Counted from the first letter of the stretch, positions 37,257 through 47,323 are shown. The stretch is 64,000 nucleotides of DNA from Marinobacter szutsaonensis (GCF_039523335.1 NZ_BAAAFC010000005.1:31523-95522); one strand, 5' to 3'. The notes: generated from the sequence alone by a model not told the origin. Numbers and translations are program-made.

Positions 37257-38276
37257 TCAGTCTTCGTTCTCCATCTCCGGAGAGTAATCGCCGGAGCGGG
37301 CCAGGCCATTGAGCCTGGCCCGTTTGTGCAAAGCGGCCTGGGCTTTGTCGGCATTGGCCAGGTCACCTGCCCACGCCTGCTGGGCCGGCTCCTGCAGGGC
37401 CCGCCCGTAGGAGAAGCTCAGCTCCCACGGGTGGAAGCCCATGCTGTTGATGGCATTCAGGTTGACGGTGGCCTCCGCCGGCGTCTGGCCGCCTGATAGG
37501 AAAAAAATTCCCGGCACTGCCGCGGGTACCGCGCGCCGGAAAATCATCAGGGTGTGTTCCGCTACCTGTTCCGGGCTGGCGGAAGGGGATTCCTTGCCCG
37601 GGGTCACCATGCTGGGCTTCAGTACCATGGTTTCCAGGTCCACATGGTGCCGGTACAGCGCCTTGAACACCTCCCGGAGTACCGCCTCGCTGACTTCCCC
37701 GGCCCGCTCGATGTTGTGATGGCCATCGATCAGCACTTCCGGCTCGACAATCGGCACGATACCCATGGACTGGCACGCCGCCGCGTAGCGGGCCAGCACC
37801 TCGGCGTTGGCCTTGATCGCCTGTCGTGAGGGCAGGGTATCGGAGATGTGGAACACATCCCGCCACTTGGCGAACCGGGCGCCCAGCCTCTTGTATTCCT
37901 CCAGGCGGGACTCCAGGCCATCCAGGCCATAGGTGATCTCATCGCCCGGCGCGTTGACCAGCGGGCCCTTACCCTTGTCCACCTTGATGCCCGGAACAAT
38001 GCCCTGGCTGACAAGTAACTTGGGCATGGCCACGTCCTCCAGGCTCAGTTGCTCCAGGGTTTCCTCATACAGGATGACGCCGCTGATGTATTTGCCCAGA
38101 TCGGGTGTGGAGAAAATGATGCTCCGGTACTCCCGACGCTTTCCTTCCGTGGATTCCACGCCCACCGCCTTGAACCGCTTGGCGATGGTGGGTGAACTCT
38201 CATCGGCGGCCAGGATGCCTTTACCTGGCTGGAAAAGGTCCGCGATGGTTGCGGTCAACTCTTCCTGAATACTCAT
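37257..38276 (-). CDS. Class I fructose-bisphosphate aldolase
   Basis: A 339-residue Schiff-base aldolase of the eukaryote-like class I type, cleaving fructose 1,6-bisphosphate to triose phosphates. ILAADESSPTIAKRF and REYRSIIF are signature stretches; the lysine nucleophile is in LETMVLKPSMVTPGKE. The start MSIQEEL (38276) has GGAG 6 bp upstream, so the upstream in-frame ATG at 38300 is discounted. Because this class is independent of metal and peroxide-tolerant, it fits an oxidative-stress setting, but no link is shown. Confidence 0.93.
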   Translation of the reverse strand: MSIQEELTATIADLFQPGKGILAADESSPTIAKRFKAVGVESTEGKRREYRSIIFSTPDLGKYISGVILYEETLEQLSLEDVAMPKLLVSQGIVPGIKVDKGKGPLVNAPGDEITYGLDGLESRLEEYKRLGARFAKWRDVFHISDTLPSRQAIKANAEVLARYAAACQSMGIVPIVEPEVLIDGHHNIERAGEVSEAVLREVFKALYRHHVDLETMVLKPSMVTPGKESPSASPEQVAEHTLMIFRRAVPAAVPGIFFLSGGQTPAEATVNLNAINSMGFHPWELSFSYGRALQEPAQQAWAGDLANADKAQAALHKRARLNGLARSGDYSPEMENED

Positions 38277-38432
38277 GGGGCTCTCCTTTACCGGCAACAC
38301 CGGTGTCCTTTGGATTGTTTCGGGTAATTGTAGACCCTGTACGATGGACGCAAATTTGACCTACGCTAAGACATACCGAATCAGTCTGGATTAGGCTAAT
38401 TACAAGAACGACAGGAAGGATGGAAGACCGCT

Positions 38433-40487
38433 ATGAAAACGGTTGTGAGTGTGAGCCAGGGATCGTCCGAATACGATTACGAGATGGAAACCGAATTCCT
38501 TGGGCAGGCGTTCCGGGTGATCCGTATCGGCACGGACGGCGACATTGACAAGGCCGAGTCCGTCCTGGAGTCCGTGCATCCCCAGGCGGATGCCATCGGC
38601 CTGAGTATGATTCACGACCATTACCAGGTGGGCAGGGAACAACTGGAGCACCCCGAAACCGCCAGACTGGAAGCCTGCGTGCCCGACAAACCGGTCACCA
38701 CGGGCGCCGGCTTGCGCGGCATTCTGCAGGAGTGGGCCGTTCGCCACACCCAGACTGAACTGGGGCATTTCTTCGATAATGCCCGGGTGCTCTTCCTGAA
38801 CGGCCAGGCCGGCTATCGGATTGCGCGGTCCTTGTCCGAACACACCGATAACCTGCAATTCGCGGATCCTTACATGGATTTCGGGGTGCCCCGGGTTCTG
38901 ACCTCCCTTGGCCAGCTCGAGACCTACACCCGCCTCACCGCGCCGCTGATGTTCCGGCCGATGGCGGTCAAAGCCATCAACGCATTGCACCAGAGCCCGT
39001 TGTACCGCCTTGGTGAGAACCTGGTGGCCGGCTCCCTGCACAGTGCAGTCAGGAACTCCCATGTGATCGTGGGTGCGATCGGTGACCTGGAGTCTTTCAC
39101 CGAGAAGGAGCTGGACGGCAAAACCATCATCACTTCTCGGGTTACCGACTCGGTGCTGGACTGGATGCGGTCCCGGCGCGTGGCCATGGTGGTGGACTAC
39201 AGCCCCTGGCTGGAGGGCCGTCCCATCGGCGTGAACGTGATGGAGGCCATGATCAGCGCCGCGCTGTCCCGTACACCCGAGCAACTGGGCGCGGACGACT
39301 TCCTGGATGTCATCCAGAGCCTGGGTATTGAACCGCGGATCCTGTACCCGAACGGCTACCGGCGGGTAAACCGGTTTGCCTTCGTGATTCACCCGTTGTC
39401 CCAGCAGTACCTGACCAAGACCCCGCCACTGGACTGGGTGGCCAGTGTGTCCCCGCCGAAAGTGATGGATCTGGTGGAGAAGGCGATTGCCTACACACCA
39501 CCGTTCGTCTACTCAAAGGTTTCCGGCATCCGCTCACCCACGGGCGATGAGGTCGAGGGTTGGCTCATTACCGTGGGCGGCACGCCCCGGGAAATCATGG
39601 CCCATGGCCCGGAATTCACCTACAGCCGGTTGCTGGCGGCTGCCAAGCTGGCCAAGAAACTGGGCGCCCAGATCATGGGGCTCGGCGCGTTCACCAAGGT
39701 GGTAGGGGATGCGGGCATCACGGTGGCCAAGCGGGCGCCATTACCGATCACCACGGGTAACAGCTACAGTGCCTCAGGAGCCCTCTGGGCCGCCCATGAC
39801 GCAGCGAAGAAAGTGGGTCGTGTCCATGTCGGTGAAAGTGGCAAGATGGCCGGCAAAGCCATGGTGGTGGGCGCCACGGGGGCCATTGGCTCGGTCTGTG
39901 CCCGATTGTTGGCCAAGGCGGTCGATGAAATCTACATGGTGGCCCCCGAGGCGGCGAAACTGCTCGCCCTCAAGGAAAGCATTGAACTGGAAACCCCGGG
40001 CGCGGTGGTCCACGTGGCCGCCACCACCAACCGGGATCTGGCGGATATGGACATGATCGTGACCGCCACCTCGGGCGCCGGCAAACGTATCCTGGACATC
40101 ATGCAAGTGAAGCCCGGTTGCGTGATCACCGACGTTGCCCGGCCCCTGGATATTCCGGCGGAAGACGTGGCCAAACGTCCGGATGTGCTGGTGATCGAAT
40201 CCGGGGAAATCCAGCTGCCGGGGAACCCGAAGATGAAAGACATCGGGCTGCCCAAAGGCATCGCCTATGCCTGCCTGGCGGAGACCATCGTGCTGGCCCT
40301 GGAAGGGCGCTTCGAGAATTTCACCCTTGGCCGGAACATCGAGTGGGAGAAGGTGCGTGAAATCTACAAGCTGGGCCTTAAGCACGGTATGGAGCTGGCC
40401 TCCATCTCGGGTGTGAACGGGGTCTTTACCGAGGAAGATTTCGAGCGGGTGCGTACCCTGGCGGCAAAAGCAACAGAGCCCGCGTAG
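38433..40487 (+). CDS. Large protein with C-terminal cyanobacterial-type acyl-ACP reductase core
   Basis: A 684-residue cytosolic protein. Residues about 314-684 resemble the long-chain acyl-ACP reductase (AAR) of cyanobacteria, which makes fatty aldehydes. Matches include RFAFVIHPL, the SRLLAAAKLAKKLGAQIMGLGAFTKV helix-strand, a GNSYSASGA turn, the NAD(P) motif VVGATGAIGS (478-487), and YACLAETIVLALEG with cysteine 614 at the place of the AAR catalytic cysteine, then FTLGRNI and RHG-like KHGMELA. Residues 1-310 form an extra domain I cannot identify. Divergent from the class I aldolase. Aldehyde production is inferred from similarity; no ADO partner is present. Confidence 0.72.
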   Translation: MKTVVSVSQGSSEYDYEMETEFLGQAFRVIRIGTDGDIDKAESVLESVHPQADAIGLSMIHDHYQVGREQLEHPETARLEACVPDKPVTTGAGLRGILQEWAVRHTQTELGHFFDNARVLFLNGQAGYRIARSLSEHTDNLQFADPYMDFGVPRVLTSLGQLETYTRLTAPLMFRPMAVKAINALHQSPLYRLGENLVAGSLHSAVRNSHVIVGAIGDLESFTEKELDGKTIITSRVTDSVLDWMRSRRVAMVVDYSPWLEGRPIGVNVMEAMISAALSRTPEQLGADDFLDVIQSLGIEPRILYPNGYRRVNRFAFVIHPLSQQYLTKTPPLDWVASVSPPKVMDLVEKAIAYTPPFVYSKVSGIRSPTGDEVEGWLITVGGTPREIMAHGPEFTYSRLLAAAKLAKKLGAQIMGLGAFTKVVGDAGITVAKRAPLPITTGNSYSASGALWAAHDAAKKVGRVHVGESGKMAGKAMVVGATGAIGSVCARLLAKAVDEIYMVAPEAAKLLALKESIELETPGAVVHVAATTNRDLADMDMIVTATSGAGKRILDIMQVKPGCVITDVARPLDIPAEDVAKRPDVLVIESGEIQLPGNPKMKDIGLPKGIAYACLAETIVLALEGRFENFTLGRNIEWEKVREIYKLGLKHGMELASISGVNGVFTEEDFERVRTLAAKATEPA

Positions 40488-40495
40488 GCGGGCTC
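40476..40495. terminator. Hairpin between the reductase-like gene and hemerythrin
   Basis: An 8-bp stem GAGCCCGC/GCGGGCTC with a 4-nt loop that contains the TAG stop of the reductase-like gene. It stands between two convergent genes and may terminate both, though it lacks a T-run. Confidence 0.55.
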
Positions 40496-40500
40496 CGGGT

Positions 40501-40905
40501 TCAGCTGATTCCGTTGGCGCGGAAGTGCTCCACGTAGGCCTTGTCCACTTTCAGGATGTGGTGGGTCAGCCAGTCCTTTAACAGTTCCAGGGTTTCCTCA
40601 CCGGCTGAATCCCCGTTCTCATGGCGCTCGATCAGGCTCATGATCTGGCCGGTGAATTTGTTGTGCTCGGCCTTGTGGGCGTCCGTTTCCGGGTAGCCCA
40701 GGCGCAGGAACAGGTCCTCCTCCACGATAAAGTGGTTCATGGTGTAATCCATGAGCGATTCGAGAATCTCGCTGGTTTTCTCCTGCTCCGCGCCTCCCTC
40801 GAGTGCGTCATGCAGCTGGTTGGTCAGATCCACCAGCCACTTGTGTTGCTCATCAATCTCTCCGATTCCGACTTCAAGCTCTTTACTCCACGGCCAGAAT
40901 GTCAT
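40501..40905 (-). CDS. Bacteriohemerythrin
   Basis: A 134-residue four-helix oxygen-binding protein. The full set of di-iron ligands is visible: H21 in DEQHKW, H58 and E62 (HFIVE), H77 and H81 (HKAEH), H116 and D121 (HHILKVD). Size fits a single-domain bacteriohemerythrin. Likely roles are oxygen storage, delivery to oxygen-using enzymes, or detoxification; the neighbour is the acyl reductase-like gene but they are convergent. An aerobic marine niche is consistent with it. Confidence 0.94.
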   Translation of the reverse strand: MTFWPWSKELEVGIGEIDEQHKWLVDLTNQLHDALEGGAEQEKTSEILESLMDYTMNHFIVEEDLFLRLGYPETDAHKAEHNKFTGQIMSLIERHENGDSAGEETLELLKDWLTHHILKVDKAYVEHFRANGIS

Positions 40906-41064
40906 CGGTATCTCCCCTGTATTTCTGTTTATAGTTATGCGTTCAGGGACATCCTATGAACAGGCATTCATCGGGATATTGACTGACGTCAAGGAAGGCA
41001 GGCGGTGCCGGCCCGAACCGTGGTCAGGATCTGAAGATTTGCAATATCCGGACAGGGCGGGTCC

Positions 41065-41571
41065 TCAGGCAGCCGCCCTCCGGGAGGCTTCACGGGCCAG
41101 CAGGGTGCGTTTGCGGTCGACACCCCAGCGATAGCCACTCAGCTCGCCGTCGCTGCGCACCACCCGATGACAGGGGATAGCTACCGCAAGCCGGTTGGCG
41201 GCGCAGGCACCGGCAACCGCGCGCACTGCTTTCGGGCGACCGACTTTGGCTGCAAGTTGGGCGTAACTGACGGTTTCACCCGCCGGGATGGCGCGAAGCG
41301 CTTCCCAGACCGATTTCTGGAAGGCGGTGCCCTCGATGCACAGGGGCAGATCGAGCTCGGATTGCGGCCCGTCGATAAATCGGACCACTTTCGGCAACAT
41401 GCCCCCGACGTTGTCGGTGGCATGCTCCAGCGTGGTATCCGGGATGCGGGACTGCAGCGCAGAACGCAGCGAATCGGGGTCATCGCCCAGCTCAATGCAG
41501 CAGAGGCCCTTGTCATTGGCGCCGGCAAGGACCCAGCCCAGGCTGCAGTGGTCAATTGCGTAACGGATCAC
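41065..41571 (-). CDS. ogt: Methylated-DNA--protein-cysteine methyltransferase
   Basis: A 168-residue suicidal repair protein that removes alkyl groups from O6-guanine. The active site IPCHRVV holds C134; the YRWGVDRKRTLLARE tail and the helix-turn-helix with AVAGACAANRLAV are typical. It lacks an Ada-type N-terminal regulatory domain, so the stand-alone Ogt form is the best call. It starts 16 bp upstream of (after) the CDGSH-glutamate synthase gene on the same strand and may share its transcript. Confidence 0.92.
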   Translation of the reverse strand: MIRYAIDHCSLGWVLAGANDKGLCCIELGDDPDSLRSALQSRIPDTTLEHATDNVGGMLPKVVRFIDGPQSELDLPLCIEGTAFQKSVWEALRAIPAGETVSYAQLAAKVGRPKAVRAVAGACAANRLAVAIPCHRVVRSDGELSGYRWGVDRKRTLLAREASRRAAA

Positions 41572-41587
41572 GGGGCACCTCCTTCAA

Positions 41588-43162
41588 TCAGGTGGAAGGA
41601 TCCAGTACCCCAGCGTACCTCACGCCACTGAGCAGCGCCATATCCCGGTTCCAGGTGGAAAGATCGTCAATGGAGAACTTGCCCAGGCTGTCGTGGCCGC
41701 AGGCCCGGGCCATCACCTGCATCAGGCCAACCGAGCCCTGCAGGAAGTTCTTCAGCTGATGGGCGGACTTGTCCACGTCCAGGCGCTGGCGCAGGTCTTT
41801 TTTCTGGGTGGCAATACCGGCCGGGCAATTGTTGGTGTTGCAGATGCGCGCGGCAACACAACCGATGGACTGCATGGCGCTGTTGGCGATGGCGATGCCG
41901 TCTGCGCCCAGGGCCAGGGCCTTCACGAAATCCATGGGCATCCGCAGCCCGCCGGTCACAATCAGGGTGACCCGACCGCTGGCACCGTGGTTATCCAGGT
42001 AACGACGGGCGCGAGCCAGAGCAGGAATAGTCGGAACACTGATGTGGTCCCGAAAAATCTCCGGTGCCGCGCCGGTGCCACCACCACGGCCATCGAGAAT
42101 GATGTAGTCGGCGCCCGCGTCGAGGGCGAACTGGATATCCCGTTCGATATGATTGGCGCTGAGTTTGAAACCCACCGGAATACCGCCGGTGAGCTCCCGG
42201 ACCCGCCCCGCGAAATCCCGGAAATCCGCCACGGAACCCAGATCTTCAAAGGTGGGCGGTGACACGGCCGGTTCGCCCTCGGGAATGCCCCGCACCTCGG
42301 AGATCCGGCCGGTGTTTTTGTTGCCGGGCAGGTGGCCGCCGGTGCCGGTCTTGGCGCCCTGGCCGCCCTTGAAGTGGAAACTCTGGACCTTCTTGAGCAG
42401 ATCCTCCTCATAGCCGAATTTGGCACTGGCCAGCTCGTAGAAATAGCGGGAGTTCTCCTGCTGCTCCTCGGGCAACATGCCGCCTTCGCCGGAACAGATG
42501 CCGGTGCCGGCCAGTTCCGCACCCCGGGCCAGGGCAATCTTGGCTTCCTCGGACAGGGCGCCAAAGCTCATGTCCGAAACCAGCAGGGGCATGCTCAACG
42601 TCAGTGGCTTCTTAGCTTCCGGACCCACAACCAGCTCGGTAGCGACTTCCACATCTTCCATCAGTGGTTTGTTGGCCATCTGGGCCACCATGATCTGCAG
42701 ATCGTCCCAGTGGGGCAGGCTGTGTCGGGGCACCCCCATGGCGGTGACCGGACCATGGCTGCCCATGCTGTCCAGGCCTTCCCGGGCCAGCTGGTGGATG
42801 AACTCCACCGTGGGTTCCTCTTTGGTTGCCTTGGCCTTCGGGGCCTTGTCCTGATTGTCGGAGTCACCAGACTCGGCTGAATCATCGGAGCCTTCCGGTG
42901 CTTCCTTGCCCACCAGGTCGTCACTGAACTGCTGATGGGTGCCGTCACAATAGGGAGGGTTAGCGGTCTGCTTGCACTGGCACAGCACCGCGTCTTCGTT
43001 GTCTTCCGCGACGAATCGCTGGGGCTTGATGCCGGTCCCGGCGTGAGAGCCATCGCAGAATGGCTGGTTATCGGAGCGTCCGCAGGCACAGAATAAATAT
43101 TCTTCGCCTTTCTCCAGCTTGACCTTGGTGGGCTTGTTGTCGGCAATGACTGGCTTTCCCAT
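41588..43162 (-). CDS. CDGSH iron-sulfur domains fused to FMN-binding glutamate synthase-like domain
   Basis: A 524-residue fusion. Residues 1-80 hold two CDGSH (mitoNEET-type) 2Fe-2S binding motifs: C25/C27/C36/H40 and C61/C63/C72/H76. After a charged, Ser/Asp/Glu-rich linker (about 85-110), residues 130-510 form the FMN-binding synthase core of glutamate synthase (GltB2 class), including SFGALSEEAK, GTGGHLPG, the FMN strand GRGGGTGAAPE and ICNTNNCPAGIATQ with its cluster cysteines. The glutaminase domain is absent, so it is probably an FMN oxidoreductase of unknown substrate with its own electron-transfer domain. Confidence 0.88.
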   Translation of the reverse strand: MGKPVIADNKPTKVKLEKGEEYLFCACGRSDNQPFCDGSHAGTGIKPQRFVAEDNEDAVLCQCKQTANPPYCDGTHQQFSDDLVGKEAPEGSDDSAESGDSDNQDKAPKAKATKEEPTVEFIHQLAREGLDSMGSHGPVTAMGVPRHSLPHWDDLQIMVAQMANKPLMEDVEVATELVVGPEAKKPLTLSMPLLVSDMSFGALSEEAKIALARGAELAGTGICSGEGGMLPEEQQENSRYFYELASAKFGYEEDLLKKVQSFHFKGGQGAKTGTGGHLPGNKNTGRISEVRGIPEGEPAVSPPTFEDLGSVADFRDFAGRVRELTGGIPVGFKLSANHIERDIQFALDAGADYIILDGRGGGTGAAPEIFRDHISVPTIPALARARRYLDNHGASGRVTLIVTGGLRMPMDFVKALALGADGIAIANSAMQSIGCVAARICNTNNCPAGIATQKKDLRQRLDVDKSAHQLKNFLQGSVGLMQVMARACGHDSLGKFSIDDLSTWNRDMALLSGVRYAGVLDPST

Positions 43163-43290
43163 GGTACAGGCTCCTGAACCGTTGAATGAGTAGAGGATAC
43201 GCAGGCGTACGTTGTCCGACCGGTGATCGGACCAGTGCCTGGGAAAGTGTGGCTGAAGTGGGAAAATCCCGCCAATGGACGGGATTCCGT

Positions 43291-44079
43291 TTATTTCGCC
43301 AGATGCTCTGTCACGAAGGCGGCAACGGTATCGAGGACTTTTGGCTGCTGCTCCCGATGGGGAACATGGCCACAGTTCTCGAGTATTCCCTGGGTAGAGG
43401 GCCCCTGAACCCCTTCGGCAATGCGCCGGGGAAACTCCAGGGTACCGAACTCATCGTGGTCGCCATGAAGGGCCAGCACAGGGCAGCGCACCTGCGGCAG
43501 GAAAGGCTCCAGGTTCCAGTGGTGGAAGCTCGGGTCCAGCCAGACCTCGGTCCAGGCCTCGAGCACCCAGCGGGCCTTGTCGCCATGATAGCGAGCCAGT
43601 TTGTCCATCTGCCCGGGTTTCTGGAACTGGACTTTGGCGGCCCGGATGCCGTCCAGGGTGTGTTCTTCCACAAAGGCCTGGGAGGCTTCGGTGATTACCA
43701 GTTCGCAGTTCTCAGCAAACCGGGTGGCAATGATGATCGCCATGGCGCCGCCGACGCTGTGGCCGAACAGCAGGAACCTGGTAAAGCCCAGGGCCTCCCT
43801 CAGGGCCGGAAAATAGATCTCCGCCTCTTCTTCGATAAAGCGTTGGGAAGGCAGCCCTTCACGCGGGGAAGACTGGCCGAAACCCAGGCGATCGTAAGCA
43901 ATCACCGGCCGTTCCAGCCGGCGCGCCAACGCCTCGGGAAAATCCCGCCAGAGCTTAACGCTGCCCAGGGAGTCGTGAAACAACACCATGGGCGCACGGT
44001 CTTCGGCCCCGGCGGGAGTCCAGGAGCGAACGAACAGCTCACCCCCGGGTACATCAACAAAGCAGTCCTGAACGTTCAA
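43291..44079 (-). CDS. Alpha/beta hydrolase
   Basis: A 262-residue cytoplasmic alpha/beta-fold hydrolase. Motifs: HDSLGS (oxyanion), FGHSVGGAM with the nucleophile serine, acid in HGDHDEFG and histidine in ENCGHVPHRE. Closest general resemblance is to esterase/epoxide-type enzymes of the MhpC/RutD group. Substrate unknown. Same strand as ogt and the CDGSH fusion but 128 bp from the latter; it lies 53 bp from the threonine aldolase gene. Confidence 0.87.
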   Translation of the reverse strand: MNVQDCFVDVPGGELFVRSWTPAGAEDRAPMVLFHDSLGSVKLWRDFPEALARRLERPVIAYDRLGFGQSSPREGLPSQRFIEEEAEIYFPALREALGFTRFLLFGHSVGGAMAIIIATRFAENCELVITEASQAFVEEHTLDGIRAAKVQFQKPGQMDKLARYHGDKARWVLEAWTEVWLDPSFHHWNLEPFLPQVRCPVLALHGDHDEFGTLEFPRRIAEGVQGPSTQGILENCGHVPHREQQPKVLDTVAAFVTEHLAK

Positions 44080-44132
44080 GACAGGTTCTCCAGATTCATT
44101 CAGTTTTTGTCAGTCGGGTGGAATGGCCTTTG

Positions 44133-45164
44133 TCAGGCCACCAATTCCCGCAAATCAGCGAGGAAACGATCCACCTGGGCCTCACTGGTGGACCAGGAGC
44201 ACATCAGCCGGGCACAGCCGCCAATGAAGTTGTAGAAGCGCCAGCCCTTTGCTCGCAGTGCGGCCTGGACCGGTTCCGGCATCTCTACGAACACTCCGTT
44301 CACCTGTCTCGGGTAGCGCAGGCTCACCCCCGGCAACCCGGCCAAGCCCTTTTCCAGTCGCGCGGCGCAGGCATTGGCGTGGCGGGCGTTGGCCAGCCAG
44401 ACCTCGTTCTCCAGCAGCCCGCACCAGGGGGCGGAAATATACCGCATCTTGGAGGCCAGCTGCCCGGCCTGCTTGCAGCGCCACTCGAAGTCCTCGGCCA
44501 GGTCCCGGTTAAAGAACACCACGGCTTCACCGAGGGCCAGCCCGTTCTTGGTGCCGGAGAAGCACAACACATCCACGCCGGCTTTCCAGGTGATCTCGGA
44601 AGGGTGCACATCCAGCGCCGCCACGGCATTGGCGAAGCGGGCACCATCCATGTGAATGTTCAGCCGGTGCTTGTCTGCCACGGCACGGATGGCTTTCAGT
44701 TCCTCCGGGGTATAGACCGTACCCACTTCCGTGGCCTGGGTCAGGCTCAGGGCCTTGGGCTTCGGGTAATGGATGTCCGTGCGCTTGGTCACCAGGTGCT
44801 CGATGCTCTCCGGCGTCAGTTTGCCATCCGGCCCCTCGCCGAGGAGCAGTTTGGCACCGTTGGAGGCGTATTCCGGGCCACCGCATTCATCGGTCTCGAT
44901 GTGTGCCAGCTCATGGCAGATCACACTGTGAAAAGACTGCCCGATGGAGGCCAGGCCCAGCGAGTTGGCGGCGGTGCCGTTGAACACGAAATACACATCA
45001 CAGTCGGTATCGAACAGCGCGCGCAGGCCGTCCGCGGCTTTCTGGGTCCAGCTGTCCTCCCCGTAGGCGGGCTCGTCGATCCGGTTCGCCATCTCCATGG
45101 CAGCCCAGGCCTGGGGGCAGACGCCACTGTAGTTATCGCTGGCGAACTGTTCGGAATCGGACAC
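44133..45164 (-). CDS. ltaE: Low-specificity L-threonine aldolase
   Basis: A 343-residue PLP enzyme that cleaves L-threonine or L-allo-threonine to glycine and acetaldehyde. The family reads clearly: NDNYSGVCPQAWAAM, the GTAANSLGLA cofactor loop, HIETDECGGPE, the IHMDGARFANAVAAL aspartate motif and CFSGTKNGLALGEAV with the PLP lysine. Length is normal. It is divergent from oleate hydratase; the 140-bp gap between them probably holds both promoters. Confidence 0.93.
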   Translation of the reverse strand: MSDSEQFASDNYSGVCPQAWAAMEMANRIDEPAYGEDSWTQKAADGLRALFDTDCDVYFVFNGTAANSLGLASIGQSFHSVICHELAHIETDECGGPEYASNGAKLLLGEGPDGKLTPESIEHLVTKRTDIHYPKPKALSLTQATEVGTVYTPEELKAIRAVADKHRLNIHMDGARFANAVAALDVHPSEITWKAGVDVLCFSGTKNGLALGEAVVFFNRDLAEDFEWRCKQAGQLASKMRYISAPWCGLLENEVWLANARHANACAARLEKGLAGLPGVSLRYPRQVNGVFVEMPEPVQAALRAKGWRFYNFIGGCARLMCSWSTSEAQVDRFLADLRELVA

Positions 45165-45304
45165 GCTGAGTACTCCTGTCTCGGGGAATGGGATAACAGA
45201 TTACCGTTTTTTGATAACTGACATCGAGTTGATGTGTGTCATCGGTCGATTAAGCTTAAGGGACTCATCATAGGGATAACCATTACCACAAAGGAGAAGT
45301 CAGC

Positions 45305-47323
45305 GTGACGGACGCGAAAAAACGGACAGCCCCAGACCCAAGCCTCGACGCCCACATTCGTGCCCTGAAAGCGCGAGGGGCCAACCCGAACCCGGATGCC
45401 ACCGCCACGCACCTGCACAACGGGATCGACACACCCCTGCCGCCGGCAGACCTGCACGGGACCTACGTCAATCACCGGCCGTTGCCCACCGAAGGCATCG
45501 AGGACCGCCGCGCCTACATCATCGGCAGCGGCATTGCCGGCATGGCGGCGGCCTTCTTCCTGATCCGCGACGGCCACATGCCGGCGGAGAACATCGTGTT
45601 TCTCGAAGAAGAGCCGATTGAAGGCGGCTCCCTGGACGGAGCCGGCAATGCCGAGGAGGGTTACATCGTCCGGGGTGGCCGTGAAATGGAGATGACCTAC
45701 CAGAACTTCTGGGATGTGTTATCTGAGATTCCGGCCCTTGAAATGCCAGAGCCGTTCACCGTGCTCGACGAGTACCGGCTGATCAACGATCCGGACAAGA
45801 ACTGGTCAAAAGCCCGCCTGCTGGAAAAACAGGGTCAGATCGCGGATTTCTCCACCATGGGTCTGAGCCGCAAGCAGCAGCTGGAAGTTATCCGCTTGCT
45901 GCTGGCCCGCAAGGAGGACCTGGACGACGTCACCGTCGAACAGTGGTTCAGTGAGGGCTTCCTGGAAACCAATTTCTGGACTTTCTGGCGCACCATGTTC
46001 GCTTTCCAGAACTGGCATTCCGTGCTGGAGATGAAGCTGTACATGCACCGGTTCCTGCACCTCATGGACGGTCTCAATGACATGACCTCGCTGGTGTTCC
46101 CCCGCTACAACCAGTACGACAGCTTCGTCCGCCCGCTGATGAACTGGCTCAAAGAGCAGGGCGTGAAGATCCAGTACGACACCATCGTTTCGAACCTGAA
46201 ATTCAGTACCAGGGGAGGCCAGCGCACGGTTACCGGGATCGAGTGCGAGACCGAGCAGGGTGAGAAAACCATCCGGGTGCGCAAACGGGACCTGGTGTTC
46301 GTTACCACCGGCTCGATGACCGAAGATACCGCCTATGGGGATGACGAGACCGCACCGGTACTGAAGGACAAGAAGGAACCGGGCGAGGCTTCGGGCTGGC
46401 AGCTGTGGAAGAACCTGGCCAGCCAGTCCGAGGGGTTTGGCCGGCCCGAGAAGTTCTGTGGCAACGTGCCGCAATCCACCTGGGAATCGGTGACCCTGAC
46501 CTGCAAGCCGTCACCCCTGATGGACAAGCTCAAGGAGCTCTCGGTGAACGACCCGTATTCCGGGTTTACCGCTACCGGTGGCATCATCACCTTCACCGAC
46601 TCATCCTGGCTGATGAGCTTCACCTGCAATCGCCAGCCGCATTTCCCCGATCAGCCGGATGACGTGATCGTGCTCTGGGTATACGCCCTGCTTATGGACA
46701 AGCCCGGCGATTACGTCAAAAAGCCCATGCCGGAATGTACCGGCCGGGAAGTGCTGACGGAGCTCTGCTACCATCTCGGCCTGATCAATCAGGTGGATGA
46801 CGTCATCGCGGCCACCAAAACCCGGATTGCCCTGATGCCCTACATCACCTCCCAGTTTATGCCGAGGGCCCAGGGCGACCGCCCCGAGATCGTTCCGGAA
46901 GGCTGCACCAACCTCGCTCTGATGGGGCAGTTTGTGGAAACCCCGAACGATGTGGTGTTCACCCTGGAAAGCTCGGTCCGGACTGCCCGGGTCGGGGTCT
47001 ACAGCCTGCTGGAGATTCCCAAACAGGTGCCGGACATCTACCCTGGCCAGTACGACATCCGCCGCCTTCTGCGCGCCACCCGAACCCTCAATAACGACGA
47101 GCCGTTCATTGGGGAGGGCCTGCTCCGGCGCTTGCTCGGCGGCACCTACTTCCGGCACATCCTGCCGCTGGGGCAGGACGAGGACAGCGAGGACGTGGAA
47201 AAGCCCGGGCTATTCGAGCAACAGCTGAACGCGGTCCGTGATCTGCTCGGTGGCAATCATACTCTAAACGAGGCCAGAGACCGTATTCAGAGCGTGGTGG
47301 AGAAGATCCGTGGGCGTTTTTGA
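45305..47323 (+). CDS. ohyA: Oleate hydratase
   Basis: A 672-residue FAD protein of the myosin-cross-reactive antigen family, which adds water to the cis-9 double bond of oleate to form 10-hydroxystearate. The FAD site is [20 protein letters not shown]; the family signature EGGSLDGAG and [15 protein letters not shown] follow, and substrate-side residues in [16 protein letters not shown] are present. The start is GTG at 45305 with AAAGGAG about 10 bp upstream. In bacteria the enzyme is linked to detoxifying unsaturated fatty acids. A fatty acid desaturase is encoded 9 kb away. Confidence 0.96.
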   Translation: MTDAKKRTAPDPSLDAHIRALKARGANPNPDATATHLHNGIDTPLPPADLHGTYVNHRPLPTEGIEDRRAYIIGSGIAGMAAAFFLIRDGHMPAENIVFLEEEPIEGGSLDGAGNAEEGYIVRGGREMEMTYQNFWDVLSEIPALEMPEPFTVLDEYRLINDPDKNWSKARLLEKQGQIADFSTMGLSRKQQLEVIRLLLARKEDLDDVTVEQWFSEGFLETNFWTFWRTMFAFQNWHSVLEMKLYMHRFLHLMDGLNDMTSLVFPRYNQYDSFVRPLMNWLKEQGVKIQYDTIVSNLKFSTRGGQRTVTGIECETEQGEKTIRVRKRDLVFVTTGSMTEDTAYGDDETAPVLKDKKEPGEASGWQLWKNLASQSEGFGRPEKFCGNVPQSTWESVTLTCKPSPLMDKLKELSVNDPYSGFTATGGIITFTDSSWLMSFTCNRQPHFPDQPDDVIVLWVYALLMDKPGDYVKKPMPECTGREVLTELCYHLGLINQVDDVIAATKTRIALMPYITSQFMPRAQGDRPEIVPEGCTNLALMGQFVETPNDVVFTLESSVRTARVGVYSLLEIPKQVPDIYPGQYDIRRLLRATRTLNNDEPFIGEGLLRRLLGGTYFRHILPLGQDEDSEDVEKPGLFEQQLNAVRDLLGGNHTLNEARDRIQSVVEKIRGRF

